A stretch of DNA of 64,000 nt from RUG626 sp051866775. Lineage in GTDB: Bacteria > Bacillota > Clostridia > Oscillospirales > Oscillospiraceae. The translations under genes were made by a program, and so were the position numbers. The notes beneath the pieces are model-generated. The model was not told the origin of the DNA, did no database searches, and worked only from the letters and a program-made list of their open reading frames with translations. The stretch is taken from contig JBJDXR010000009.1 of assembly GCA_051866775.1 (NCBI GenBank), positions 1 through 64,000 of the forward strand, written 5' to 3'. Of the stretch, positions 43,896 through 53,071 are shown piece by piece; positions within the stretch are counted from its first letter, which is position 1; each line of letters opens with the position of its first letter.

Positions 43896-45194
43896 TCAGC
43901 CGTAAAGCTGCTTTACGGCTGAATCTACATCGGCGTAGATCCGCTCCTTATCCAGAGTCAGAAACTCGCCGTTTTCATAGAGTATTCGCCCGTCGCACAT
44001 GGTCATATACACGTCCGCGCCCTGAGCTGAATAGCAGACAAGCGCAAGCGGATCCAGATTGGGCTTTAGATGGGGCGCGTCAAGGTCAATCGCCGCTATG
44101 TCAGCCTTCTTACCCACCTTAAGCTCCCCGGTGTCGCTTCTTCCCTGGATCTTGGCGCCGCTTACCGTTGCCATACGCAGGACGTCCGCCGGCTTCATTA
44201 TAGTCGGGTCGCCGGAATACCCGTTATGCAGGACGGAGGCTAAATGCAGCTCTTCCAGCAAATTCAGATTGTTGTTTGACGCCGCGCCGTCAGTTCCCAG
44301 CCCCACGGTTATCCCTTTGTCCAGCAGCTGCTGTATGGGTGCAAATCCGCTTCCCAGCTTCATGTTGCTGGTGGGGTTATGCACGACACAGACATCCTTT
44401 TCCCGGAGCAATTCCATGTCCTCCTCCGTCACCCAGACACAGTGAGCGGCGAAGGCCCGGGAATCGAAAGCTCCCAGATCGTAAAACCACCGCGCCGGAG
44501 TCTTGCCGTACTTATCGATGCACTCTTGGTGCTCCTTCCTTGTCTCGGAAAGGTGTATGTGCATATTTCCTCCGCGGTTTTTACATATGCTGCTGTAAAA
44601 CTCAGTTACCGCCTCAGTGCAGGTATACTCCGCATGTATGCAGAAATCTATGCGGATGCGGCCGTTTTCGCTCATGTTGTACCTGTCAAAAAGCTCCACT
44701 GATTCTCTCACCCGGGTGTTGTTATCCGCCCGCTCCGACTTATCGAAGCTCTGTACGGGACGGCATATATTGGCCTTCATGCCGGCGTCAATGGCGGCGA
44801 GTACCGTCTCAACAGGCTCCATGTACATATCCGAAAAGCTCGTGGTGCCGGCGGATATCATCTCCAGCATAGCAAGCTCACTGCCGGCCCTTATATTTGC
44901 CGCCGACAGCCTGTCCTCTATGGGGAATACAGTGTCAAAAAGCCACTGCTGAAGGGTAAGGTCACTTCCCACCCCCCGCAGGAGCGTCATGGGAGTGTGG
45001 GTGTGGGTGTTTATAAGCCCTGGTATAAGGAGCTTATTCTTCATGTCCTTAGTTTCGTCATAGGGCGTCTCGGGCCTGACTGCTCCAATATAATCTATCG
45101 TGTCTCCGTCTATGCCGAGATATCCGCTTTTCACGTACTCAAATCCGGCATCTCCCGCGGCAAGAATATCGCATCCGGACAGTAACCTTTTCAT
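43896..45194 (-). CDS. mtaD: 5'-methylthioadenosine/S-adenosylhomocysteine deaminase-type amidohydrolase
   Basis: Metal-dependent amidohydrolase of about 432 residues: INTHTHTPMTLLRG (HxH), MHIHLSETRKEHQEC, FAAHCVWVTEEDM, and GLGTDGAASNNNLN. This is the TrzN/MtaD arrangement; the enzyme deaminates SAH or MTA to the inosine analogues. Start at the ATG at 45194 with GAGGTG six bases before; a GTG at 45203 is less suitable. The gene follows the purine nucleoside phosphorylase by 10 bases and lies near ahcY, which supports adenosyl-nucleoside salvage. Confidence 0.93.
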   Translation of the reverse strand: MKRLLSGCDILAAGDAGFEYVKSGYLGIDGDTIDYIGAVRPETPYDETKDMKNKLLIPGLINTHTHTPMTLLRGVGSDLTLQQWLFDTVFPIEDRLSAANIRAGSELAMLEMISAGTTSFSDMYMEPVETVLAAIDAGMKANICRPVQSFDKSERADNNTRVRESVELFDRYNMSENGRIRIDFCIHAEYTCTEAVTEFYSSICKNRGGNMHIHLSETRKEHQECIDKYGKTPARWFYDLGAFDSRAFAAHCVWVTEEDMELLREKDVCVVHNPTSNMKLGSGFAPIQQLLDKGITVGLGTDGAASNNNLNLLEELHLASVLHNGYSGDPTIMKPADVLRMATVSGAKIQGRSDTGELKVGKKADIAAIDLDAPHLKPNLDPLALVCYSAQGADVYMTMCDGRILYENGEFLTLDKERIYADVDSAVKQLYG

Positions 45195-45204
45195 CCTTTT
45201 CACC

Positions 45205-46023
45205 TCATATCCGGGAAATTATGTCCTTTACATATAATGTAAACGGCTCCTCGATGGAGTTTGCAGTCTCAATGACCTCATCCATGGTGAGTGGCTGCTC
45301 AAGCACACCCGCAGCCATGTTCGTCATTACGGATAGGGCCAGGAGCGGCAGCGAACAGTGGGAGGCCGTAAGCGCCTCGGTTACCGTGGACATCCCAACG
45401 GCATCCCCGCCGAGCAACCGTATGGCGCGCACCTCTGCCGGGGTCTCGTACTGAGGGCCGGGAGTAAAGAAATATACACCCTCGTGTACGGTAAGCGCCG
45501 TGCGCTGCGCGCAGTCGCGGGCTATCTTACGGAGCTCCGGTGAATAGGTCTTTGTCATGTCAAAAAATCTCGGGCCGAATTCCTCAATATTTTGTCCTCT
45601 CATGGGGCTTGCGCCCATAAGCTTGATGTGGTCGGATATTATCATTATGTCCCCGGCCTTATAGCCGGTGTTTACAGCCCCTGCGGCGTTCGTGAGTATC
45701 AGCGCCCGTATTCCCAGGAGTTTCAGCACCCTGACGGGTATGCTGAGCTGTTCAAAATCATAGCCCTCATAGTAATGGAACCGCCCGGACATGCATACGA
45801 CGCTCTTACCCGAGACCTTCCCGAAAATCATTTTCCCAGCGTGTCCCACGGCGGTGGAGGTCAGAAAATTCGGTATGTCCTTATAGTCCACTGTGACGGG
45901 ATCTTCTATTTCATTGGCAAAATGCCCCAACCCGGAGCCGAGAATTATGCCTATCTCAGGCCTTGCTCCGGTGAGCTTAAGCAGGTGATCTGCACTCTCC
46001 TTGTAATAATTATAGGTGTTCAT
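45205..46023 (-). CDS. Purine-nucleoside phosphorylase
   Basis: Phosphorolyses inosine and guanosine to base plus ribose 1-phosphate. 272 residues of the trimeric class II type: IILGSGLGHFANEIEDP, GRFHYYEGYDFEQLSIPVRVL, LTNAAGAVNTGYKAGDIMIISDHI, PQYETPAEVRAIRLLGGDAVGMSTVTEA with the base-contact Glu. It shares a transcript with the SAH/MTA deaminase; adenosine released by AhcY could be deaminated and then cleaved here. Confidence 0.96.
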   Translation of the reverse strand: MNTYNYYKESADHLLKLTGARPEIGIILGSGLGHFANEIEDPVTVDYKDIPNFLTSTAVGHAGKMIFGKVSGKSVVCMSGRFHYYEGYDFEQLSIPVRVLKLLGIRALILTNAAGAVNTGYKAGDIMIISDHIKLMGASPMRGQNIEEFGPRFFDMTKTYSPELRKIARDCAQRTALTVHEGVYFFTPGPQYETPAEVRAIRLLGGDAVGMSTVTEALTASHCSLPLLALSVMTNMAAGVLEQPLTMDEVIETANSIEEPFTLYVKDIISRI

Positions 46024-46174
46024 CGCGGTATCTCCTTATTATCATTCTGCTTTTAAGTTAGCATACCCCGAGGATAAACGCAAGGTCAAATTAGTCTTTA
46101 CTTAAAGGTTTAAGCATGATAAACTCTTATAGAAAACAGAACGGCCCCGGGCCGTCAGATATACGGGGGCAGAA

Positions 46175-47422
46175 ATGAGCGAAATCAGGGATATAAATCT
46201 TGCGCCGTCGGGCGAAAAGAAAATACATTGGGCGGCAAGATATATGCCGCTTCTAAAGAGCATAGAGCGCGACTTTATAAAGGAGCAGCCCTTTAAGGGG
46301 CTTAAGATGGCGGCTTCGCTGCACCTTGAAGCCAAATCCGCATACCTCTGCAGGGTCCTCATGGCCGGCGGAGCAGAGCTGCGCATAACGGGCTGCAACC
46401 CGCTGTCCACACAGGATGACGTGGTGGCGGCACTGGTAAAAGAGGGGGCGGAGGTCTATTCATGGTATAACTGCACCGCTGAGGAGTATGACAGGCACCT
46501 TGGAAAGGCACTGGAATTCGGGCCAAATATCATAATTGACGACGGCGGCGACCTTGTGAGCATGATCCATCGGGATATGCCGGAGCTTATTCCAAACGTC
46601 ATCGGCGGCTGTGAGGAGACCACCACCGGCATAATAAGGCTTCGCGCCATGGAGCGCGAGGGGGCGCTTAAGTTCCCAATGATGACGGTTAACGACGCCC
46701 GATGCAAGCACTTTTTTGACAACCGATACGGCACCGGGCAGTCTGTGTGGGACGGAATAAACCGGGCAACAAATCTTGTTGTCGCAGGAAAAAACGTGGT
46801 GGTCGCCGGGTACGGCTGGTGCGGGCGCGGTATAGCCATGCGGGCAAAGGGGCTGGGGGCGCGTGTCACCATAACCGAGATCGACCCTGTTAAAGCGCTT
46901 GAGGCCATGATGGACGGCTTTTCCGTAAAAACCATGGATGATGCGGCCAGTGAGGGAGATATATTCGTCACCTCCACCGGCTGCTGCAAGGTAATAACAG
47001 AGCGCCACTTTGAGAAAATGCGCGACGGCGCCATATTGGCTAACGGCGGGCATTTTAACGTCGAGGTGGACGTGGACTGGCTTGAAAATAACGCCGTTTC
47101 CACCTCGGAGGGGCGCAGCCCGGTTACCCGCGGCTACACCCTAAAAAACGGCGCTACGATTTTCGTGCTGGCCGAGGGCAGGCTAGTAAACCTTGCCTCA
47201 GGCGACGGCCATCCTGTGGAGATAATGGACATGAGCTTTGCCATACAGGCGCTGGCGGCAAAATACCTGGCGGAGAACCGCGGCACGCTTCCCTGTTCCG
47301 TTATCGATATCCCGGACGAGATCGACTACGATGTGGCCGGAAGAAAGCTCGCCGCCTGCGGGATGACGATTGACACGCTTACCGAGGAGCAGAAAAGCTA
47401 CCTCGCAAGCTGGGCACTTTAA
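46175..47422 (+). CDS. ahcY: Adenosylhomocysteinase
   Basis: Hydrolyses SAH to adenosine and homocysteine with bound NAD. 415 residues: MAASLHLEAKSAYLCRVL, GCNPLSTQDDVVAAL, the substrate block GCEETTTGIIRLRAM, the NAD loop VVAGYGWCGRGIAMRAKGLGA, and ANGGHFNVEVDV. It lacks the long insertion of some bacterial types and ends SYLASW rather than with the conserved KxxxYRY tail. It is divergent from the PNP/deaminase pair across a 150-base control region. Confidence 0.96.
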   Translation: MSEIRDINLAPSGEKKIHWAARYMPLLKSIERDFIKEQPFKGLKMAASLHLEAKSAYLCRVLMAGGAELRITGCNPLSTQDDVVAALVKEGAEVYSWYNCTAEEYDRHLGKALEFGPNIIIDDGGDLVSMIHRDMPELIPNVIGGCEETTTGIIRLRAMEREGALKFPMMTVNDARCKHFFDNRYGTGQSVWDGINRATNLVVAGKNVVVAGYGWCGRGIAMRAKGLGARVTITEIDPVKALEAMMDGFSVKTMDDAASEGDIFVTSTGCCKVITERHFEKMRDGAILANGGHFNVEVDVDWLENNAVSTSEGRSPVTRGYTLKNGATIFVLAEGRLVNLASGDGHPVEIMDMSFAIQALAAKYLAENRGTLPCSVIDIPDEIDYDVAGRKLAACGMTIDTLTEEQKSYLASWAL

Positions 47423-47433
47423 AAAGCATATGT

Positions 47434-47470
47434 AAAAAACGTCCTCTGCCGATAGCAGAGGACGTTTTTT
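47434..47470. terminator. Bidirectional terminator between ahcY and the hydrogenase operon
   Basis: Perfect 16-bp stem (47434-47449 with 47455-47470) flanked by A- and T-runs; it ends at the hydrogenase stop codon. Confidence 0.93.
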
Positions 47471-48906
47471 TATTTCAGCATCGATATTGCTCCTGTGATG
47501 GTCTTTTCATAGGCCTCCATGCCGTATTTATCGACCTCGCGCTTGTTCTTCTCCCCATGGGTGAGGCATCCGGCTCCTCCGATACATCCGCCGAGGCAGG
47601 CCATGCCCTCAATGAAGTTTCCGTCAAGCACACGCTTCGACGCCTTTAAAAGCGCCACACGGCAGGCCTCGATACCGTCGCATGGGACCGCTTTAAGGTC
47701 AAAGCCGTCTATCCCCTGCTCCTTGAGCGCCTGCGCCACCGCGTCGGAAAGCCCTCCACTTCTTGCGAAGATACGCCCATAATAGGAGGCGTTATCCAGA
47801 ACATCATCATCCATATTGGTAATGTCAAGGTTTCGGCTGTCTATTAGCGCCTGAAGCTCCTCAAAGGTCAAAACGCTGTCAACGTAGGGCTTGACAGAGT
47901 CAAGCTTGACCTCCATCTTCTTTGCTGTGCACGGGCCAATAAACACAACCTTACATTCGGGATCGTTATCTTTAATGTATTTGGCAAGTGTGGCCATCGG
48001 CGAGAGGTTGTGGGAGATATACGGTGAGAGATCCGGGAACTGCTTTTTTATGTAGGACACAAACGCAGGACAGCAGGAGCTGGTTAAGAACCCCTTCTCC
48101 GCAAGCTCCTTTGCCTCGGAGTAGGCCACCATATCCGCACCGAGTGCCGCCTCAACTACCGTATGGAATCCCAGAGTTTTTATAGCAGTGATCACCTGAC
48201 CCAATCTGGCATAGGAAAACTGGCTGGATATAGAGGGGGCAACCATGGCATAGACCTTATAGTTTTTCCCGCCGTCGCTGCCTTTGATGAGATTTATAAC
48301 GTCAAGTATTTCGGATTTATCCATTATCGCCCCGAACGGGCACTGATATACGCAGGCTCCGCAGGATATACACTTTTCGTTGTCTATCTGGGCGACGCTG
48401 TTGGGGCCGACAGATATGGCCTTTATCTTGCAGGCGCGCTGGCATGGGCGCTCAATATTCATTATTGCTCCATAGGGGCATACCTTTGAGCACTGGCCGC
48501 ACTCGACACATTTCGTCTTGTCGATATGGGCGGTGTGATTTTCGTCAAAGGTAATGGCGCCTCTCTTGCATACATCCTCGCAGCGGTGGGCAAGACAGCC
48601 CCTGCATGCGTTGGATACTACGTATCCGCCGACGGGACACTCATCGCAGGCTATATCTATAACCTCGATGACGTTCGGATTGTCCCTGTTGCCGCCCTTG
48701 GCGATCTTAACGCGCTCGGCAACTATGGCCCGCTCCTTATAGACGCAGCAGCGCATCGTGGGCTTATTTCCGGGGATTATGAGCTTCGGTATATCCAGCT
48801 CATTTTCAAACAGCTCATCATTCCATGCACAGCGTGCGACCTCACGCAGCACTTTATAATTAAGGTGCTGTACTTTTGTATCAAACTTTCTCATATCTGG
48901 CTCCAA
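47470..48906 (-). CDS. [FeFe]-hydrogenase-type protein, group B-like
   Basis: 478 residues: an N-terminal domain, then Fe-S clusters (CDECPVGGYVVSNACRGC, CVECGQCSKVCPYG, CISCGACVYQCPFG) and the H-cluster domain. All four H-cluster cysteines are present: L1 TSSCCPAFV, L2 FIGPCTAKK, L3 EGMACLGGCIGGAG. The L1-L3 variants (no TSCCPxW, MPC replaced by GPC) fit the monomeric group B enzymes, whose physiology is poorly known. It is last in the block rex...PP2C and is preceded by a SpoIIE-type phosphatase gene by 7 bases. H2 turnover is inferred; HydEFG maturases are not in the window. Confidence 0.92.
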   Translation of the reverse strand: MEPDMRKFDTKVQHLNYKVLREVARCAWNDELFENELDIPKLIIPGNKPTMRCCVYKERAIVAERVKIAKGGNRDNPNVIEVIDIACDECPVGGYVVSNACRGCLAHRCEDVCKRGAITFDENHTAHIDKTKCVECGQCSKVCPYGAIMNIERPCQRACKIKAISVGPNSVAQIDNEKCISCGACVYQCPFGAIMDKSEILDVINLIKGSDGGKNYKVYAMVAPSISSQFSYARLGQVITAIKTLGFHTVVEAALGADMVAYSEAKELAEKGFLTSSCCPAFVSYIKKQFPDLSPYISHNLSPMATLAKYIKDNDPECKVVFIGPCTAKKMEVKLDSVKPYVDSVLTFEELQALIDSRNLDITNMDDDVLDNASYYGRIFARSGGLSDAVAQALKEQGIDGFDLKAVPCDGIEACRVALLKASKRVLDGNFIEGMACLGGCIGGAGCLTHGEKNKREVDKYGMEAYEKTITGAISMLK

Positions 48907-48913
48907 ATTCTAA

Positions 48914-50089
48914 TTAAAAATAGCTTACTTTAATACGTTTTCCCATCTGCTTTAAGCAGACCGTCAGCTCCTCTACGAGCTGCATCTTAATGCTGAAATT
49001 TATAGGCAGGTCGGGGTTCTGGTGAGCCGGGTTAATAGCGCGGCCCACAAAGAAATTTATGTCCGTCGCCTCCTCAAACAGCATACGGCTTATGAGTGAA
49101 GCCCCGTCCCTCTTGCTGCTCCATTGGGAATATGACTCGTTGTCCTTAAGATAGTCCTTGGCATACTGGAGGACCCTGTCCATTGTTATTACGCCCTCCG
49201 TCACAAGATCCACCCCCTCAAGCTTTGCAATGGGCGGTATTTTGGGATCGGCAAATTCCAGCGTGGGAATCAGGGGCTTTCCAAGGTACTTTGCGGCTAT
49301 CGACGAGGTCGTTCCGCCGCAGATTATGTGTTTGCCCTCCTTGGAGAAGAAGAGCGCCATCATCTTATTTGTATCGTCTCTGTTAGACGGCGGGCCAAAC
49401 ATCAGATTCATAGGCTCACGCTTTTGTATTCTGACGGTGCATACAGTCGCGTCATCGCCTGGTCTTCCGCCATAGAGCCTCTCCACCTCATCGAGAAGTA
49501 TGGTGGAGAGCGTCTTTGCGGTGTAACCCACATCAATAAGCGGCTCCATATAGGCGATTATATCTTCACGCTTCCAGCCGAAGTTATAGGCAAGGCCTAT
49601 CCCCGCGTGGGGACAGCCGTCGCTCATGGCCATAAAGGTGTCTCCCTCACGGAGCTTTATCCGGGACATGAAAATCTTCTTACCACCCATGACCGTCTCA
49701 GTGCGCGTGTATTCATAGGACGCACCGTCGCGGTACATTATAACGAGCGGATTATCAAACTGTATAAGCTCCGCGTATTCATTATCTATGACCCTTATTA
49801 TAGTAAATGTTGAGTAAGCCACACCCCTTACGGAGCATATCGGCAGGGTTGCTGCGACGGTCTCAACACAGTCCTCTATGGAAAGGCCCTCATTTATCAT
49901 CGTGGATATTATCTTCGAGGTCAGCGTGGACAGGATACTGGCCTTTACCCCGCTTCCAAGGCCGTCGGCAAGGACAACGACAGTGGAGTTGTCACGTTCC
50001 TGCTCAAGCACGTCCACATGATCCCCGCATAGCTCCTCGCCGTAATGGTTGATGCTGCGGTAACCAATATCAACACACAGGTCATTCAT
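48914..50089 (-). CDS. SpoIIE-type PP2C serine phosphatase
   Basis: 391 residues. The first half is a PP2C/SpoIIE phosphatase: VVLADGLGSGVKASILSTL, DTFMAMSDGCPHAGIG and RPGDDATVCTVRI carry the metal-binding Asp residues. The second half (from about 225, GKHIICGGTTSSIAAKYL) is a conserved extension seen with hydrogenase-linked members. It overlaps the upstream sensory hydrogenase by 8 bases. Group C [FeFe] hydrogenases are known to sit beside such phosphatases and are proposed to signal through them, probably by dephosphorylating an anti-sigma-antagonist-like partner. Confidence 0.9.
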   Translation of the reverse strand: MNDLCVDIGYRSINHYGEELCGDHVDVLEQERDNSTVVVLADGLGSGVKASILSTLTSKIISTMINEGLSIEDCVETVAATLPICSVRGVAYSTFTIIRVIDNEYAELIQFDNPLVIMYRDGASYEYTRTETVMGGKKIFMSRIKLREGDTFMAMSDGCPHAGIGLAYNFGWKREDIIAYMEPLIDVGYTAKTLSTILLDEVERLYGGRPGDDATVCTVRIQKREPMNLMFGPPSNRDDTNKMMALFFSKEGKHIICGGTTSSIAAKYLGKPLIPTLEFADPKIPPIAKLEGVDLVTEGVITMDRVLQYAKDYLKDNESYSQWSSKRDGASLISRMLFEEATDINFFVGRAINPAHQNPDLPINFSIKMQLVEELTVCLKQMGKRIKVSYF

Positions 50090-51755
50090 CGGTTATCGTC
50101 TCCTTGAGCTTAGTAAGTGCTATCTTAGTCTCGGCGGCTGTCTCTCCAAGCAGGGAGGCTATCTCCTGGACTATGCGCATCTGCTTGTCCACCACCTTGT
50201 CGGCTATTTCAACGGTCTGGCGGCTTATCTTCTCCTTCTGCTCCTTCTGAAGCTCCGACTCGGTCACGTCCCTCATGATACATATCAGAAGGTGGTACTC
50301 CCTGTCTATGATTATGGACTGCTTTACGTACCGCTTGTACTCCGCAAGGTACTTCAGCTCGTCACGGATGCTTGAACCGGAGCTTTGGACCTTTAGGAAC
50401 GGTCCCGGATCGAGTATTCTCACCACAGGCTCCCCTATTACATCTGAGGCGCGCGGAATATTCATTATCCGAAGGGCCGCATTGTTTATCTGCTGGACCT
50501 CAAGGCTGTCGTTTAAAACGAGTATCCCGTTGGGGGTATTGTTAATAATGTTGTCGGAGAAATTCTCAGCCTTCTCCTTCAAAAACGGCAGGCACATATT
50601 GATGTCGGCCTTGCCCTGAACGATGGCGATCGCCTTCTCCCGGCAGGTATTATAGCCGCAGGAGCCGCAGTTAAGCTCGTCCTCGGGCTTTGTCTTTCCC
50701 ATCTGCCTAAGGGCGGCCGCTATCTCGTATTCAGACGGCATCTTGAGCTTGCGCTCAATGTACTCCATGTTCTTAATGAGCCTCTCCGGCTCCGGCTGCT
50801 CGACCTTAAAATCCTTGCTGCCGGCGTAGTCGGAAATGGATATGTAGTCGCGCACTGGGGAGCGGTGGAACTTCTCCATGATCGGGCCGCCAATGCAGCT
50901 TCCCGCACAGGCGGACATCTCAATAAAGCAGTTTTTGATTCTGCCTTTCTCTATGTCCCTGAGCGCCGCAATGCAGTTTTCAGCGCCGTCAACCACCATG
51001 TATGTATATTTCGGATCCTTCTCCATAGTCTTAAGGATCCCGCCGGAGGTCGGGAAGAATCTTGCGCGGCTCTCCTCGTTCTGGTCAAGCTTCTTTTCCA
51101 GCTCTATATTCTCAGCCTTGAACCAATCTGTAAGCTGCTCAAAGGTAAGCACGCCATCCACGATACCGGTATAATGGTCCGCCTCATCTTTTTTTGCAAC
51201 GCACGGGCCTATAAACACCGTTTTTGCGTTCGGCACCCTTCTTTTAATATCAAGGCTGTGGGCCTGCATCGGTGACATTACGTCGGCAAGATAAGCAAGC
51301 TCCTCAGGGAAATATTTCTGTATAAGCAAATTAACGGAGTGACAGCAGGATGATATTATGATCTCCCTGTTATCCTCCTTGATCATGCGCTCATATTCGC
51401 TTTTTACTATCGTGGCGCCGATGGCCGTCTCTTCGGCATCGGCAAAGCCCAGCTTCTTAAGGGCCGCTCGCATACCATCAATACCCACGCCCTCATAGTT
51501 TGCCGCAAAGGACGGAGCTATGCTGGCAATAACCGGCTCGCCGCACTGAATGAGCACCTTGACCTTTTCCGTCTCATCGGTGACCTGCTTTGCGTTCTGG
51601 GGGCAGACCACCACGCACTGTCCGCAGAGTATACACTCATTCGATACGATATGCGCCTGGTTTCCGGAAAAACGTATTGACTTCACCGGGCAGTGTCTTA
51701 TGCATTTATAGCAGTTCTTGCAGTTTGATTTTTTAAGCGTCAAAACGTCTGCCAT
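50082..51755 (-). CDS. Putative H2-sensing [FeFe] hydrogenase with PAS domain (HydS, group C-like)
   Basis: 557 residues in order: two 4Fe-4S clusters (CKNCYKCIRHCP, CILCGQCVVVCP), an H-cluster domain with ISSCCHSVN, FIGPCVAKKDE and MSACAGSCIGGP (all four cluster cysteines kept, but the L1 Pro is His and L3 is altered), an extra Fe-S motif CGSCGYNTC near 385, a PAS domain about 415-510 (NTPNGILVLNDSLEVQQINNAALRIM) and a C-terminal helix likely to form a coiled coil. This is the layout of sensory group C enzymes, whose output here is probably the adjacent phosphatase. Sensing is inferred from architecture. Confidence 0.92.
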   Translation of the reverse strand: MADVLTLKKSNCKNCYKCIRHCPVKSIRFSGNQAHIVSNECILCGQCVVVCPQNAKQVTDETEKVKVLIQCGEPVIASIAPSFAANYEGVGIDGMRAALKKLGFADAEETAIGATIVKSEYERMIKEDNREIIISSCCHSVNLLIQKYFPEELAYLADVMSPMQAHSLDIKRRVPNAKTVFIGPCVAKKDEADHYTGIVDGVLTFEQLTDWFKAENIELEKKLDQNEESRARFFPTSGGILKTMEKDPKYTYMVVDGAENCIAALRDIEKGRIKNCFIEMSACAGSCIGGPIMEKFHRSPVRDYISISDYAGSKDFKVEQPEPERLIKNMEYIERKLKMPSEYEIAAALRQMGKTKPEDELNCGSCGYNTCREKAIAIVQGKADINMCLPFLKEKAENFSDNIINNTPNGILVLNDSLEVQQINNAALRIMNIPRASDVIGEPVVRILDPGPFLKVQSSGSSIRDELKYLAEYKRYVKQSIIIDREYHLLICIMRDVTESELQKEQKEKISRQTVEIADKVVDKQMRIVQEIASLLGETAAETKIALTKLKETITDE

Positions 51756-51756
51756 G

Positions 51757-52020
51757 CTATATGCTTCCCTCTTCCTTCAGCTTTTTCAGTATGTGCTCGT
51801 TAAAGAACTCGGTATAACCTTCTTTTGTTATACCCGTATAAACATCGTCGTCCACTATCACCGTCACGCCGACACGGTTGCACCGGCCGGTGCAGAAGCT
51901 CCCGGCCAGTGTTACCTCACTCTCAAGGTGATACTTTTCTATTGATTGCTGTAAAAGCTCTATTATGTCTTTGGACCCCTTAATGTGGCAGGAGCTTCCG
52001 ACACATATTTGGATTATCAT
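51757..52020 (-). CDS. Thioredoxin-like [2Fe-2S] ferredoxin (second copy)
   Basis: 87 residues of the NuoE/Shethna type: CVGSSC near the start and CTGRC about 35 residues later provide four cluster cysteines. It is a paralogue of the preceding gene, sharing SSCHIKGSKD, and overlaps it by 4 bases (ATGA). It ends one base before the sensory hydrogenase gene. A role in passing electrons to or from that protein is likely. Confidence 0.9.
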   Translation of the reverse strand: MIIQICVGSSCHIKGSKDIIELLQQSIEKYHLESEVTLAGSFCTGRCNRVGVTVIVDDDVYTGITKEGYTEFFNEHILKKLKEEGSI

Positions 52021-52262
52021 GCCAAGACCCTCTTGAGGACGCTTCTTTGAAAGAACTCGTCAACCGAATCGGGCGAGACCGAATAAAAAACGTCATCGAC
52101 AGTGACGCACACGCCCTGCTGACATTTTCCCATGCAGAAGGTACCTCCCATCTCGACTTTGTCCTGAAGATTGTTCTCCGCTACGAGCTGCTGGATACGC
52201 TCGACCACGTCCTTCGAGCCTTTTATATGGCAGGAGCTGCCTATGCAAACAGTTATCTTCAT
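52017..52262 (-). CDS. Thioredoxin-like [2Fe-2S] ferredoxin (first copy)
   Basis: About 81 residues from the ATG at 52262, which has GGAG eight bases before; a longer frame adds an unlikely Cys-rich N-terminus. Cluster cysteines lie in CIGSSC and CMGKC. Tandem duplication with the next gene is evident from shared SSCHIKGSKDVVE. The 45-base gap to the upstream phosphotransferase gene has only a small TGCTG/CAGCA hairpin without a T-run. Confidence 0.9.
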   Translation of the reverse strand: MKITVCIGSSCHIKGSKDVVERIQQLVAENNLQDKVEMGGTFCMGKCQQGVCVTVDDVFYSVSPDSVDEFFQRSVLKRVLA

Positions 52263-52307
52263 TGGATAATCTCCATTCTGCTGTGAACAGCACAAAATTT
52301 AATCCTC

Positions 52308-53057
52308 TTATTCGTAATCAACAACATCTACCCAGCTAAGAAGGAACTCCCTCTCCTCAGGCTTTGACTTAACAGACTGTGAGGCGGCCACGATAGGCAG
52401 CCATTTCTGTACATACTGCTTTGCAGTATCGCTCTTTTTGCAGAACAAATCAAGATATTTATCAGCAAGCTCCCTGTCGCCCGAGAGGCAGAACAGCAGA
52501 TATGTACGCGCCGTATCCGCGGAGGCGTTGCCCTGCGTGGCGTGGGACCAGTCAAGTATAAAGGGAGTGCCGTCGTCTCTTATAATAACGTTTGAGGGGT
52601 TGAAGTCGCCGTGACAGACCTTGTAGTGCTGGTGCAGCGCCTCAAGCCTCGTGTGAAGCTCATAGCGGGTGGTTGCATCTAAGCTTGCCTCAGATATCTT
52701 ACGGTTCATCTTATCCCGCAGGCGGTTGAGCATCGGCGCCTTCATGCTGTGCATCTTTATCTGGAGGTCTACAAAAAGCTCCAGATACTCGTCGAGCTTT
52801 TCAGGATTCTCCTTCATGAGCCTGTCGAGCGTCTTGCCGGGTATATAATCTGAGACTATGGCCCACTTGCCCTCAATGGTCGTGACCTCAAGCAGTTTCG
52901 GGATATCAAGCCCCGTCTCCTCAATGCGCGCCTGGTTGAGGGCCTCATTCAGGATATCAGCCTTTGAATAGCCCTTGTCAAAAACCTTTATGGCCCTGTC
53001 GCCATCCCTGTAGACAGTCTTATTTGTGCGTACAGCTATCACTCTGCTTAGATCCAT
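52308..53057 (-). CDS. Aminoglycoside phosphotransferase-like kinase (APH fold)
   Basis: 249-residue protein-kinase-fold phosphotransferase. The N-lobe has KTVYRDGDRAIKVF with the ATP-binding Lys and a helix Glu; the catalytic loop is HGDFNPSNVIIRDD and the metal site FILDWSHATQGN (in place of DFG). The fit is to small-molecule kinases rather than true antibiotic-resistance enzymes; the substrate is unknown. It lies 14 bases after adhE and 45 before the ferredoxins, so it appears to be part of the redox operon. Confidence 0.88.
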   Translation of the reverse strand: MDLSRVIAVRTNKTVYRDGDRAIKVFDKGYSKADILNEALNQARIEETGLDIPKLLEVTTIEGKWAIVSDYIPGKTLDRLMKENPEKLDEYLELFVDLQIKMHSMKAPMLNRLRDKMNRKISEASLDATTRYELHTRLEALHQHYKVCHGDFNPSNVIIRDDGTPFILDWSHATQGNASADTARTYLLFCLSGDRELADKYLDLFCKKSDTAKQYVQKWLPIVAASQSVKSKPEEREFLLSWVDVVDYE

Positions 53058-53071
53058 TGTGCTTTCCCTCC

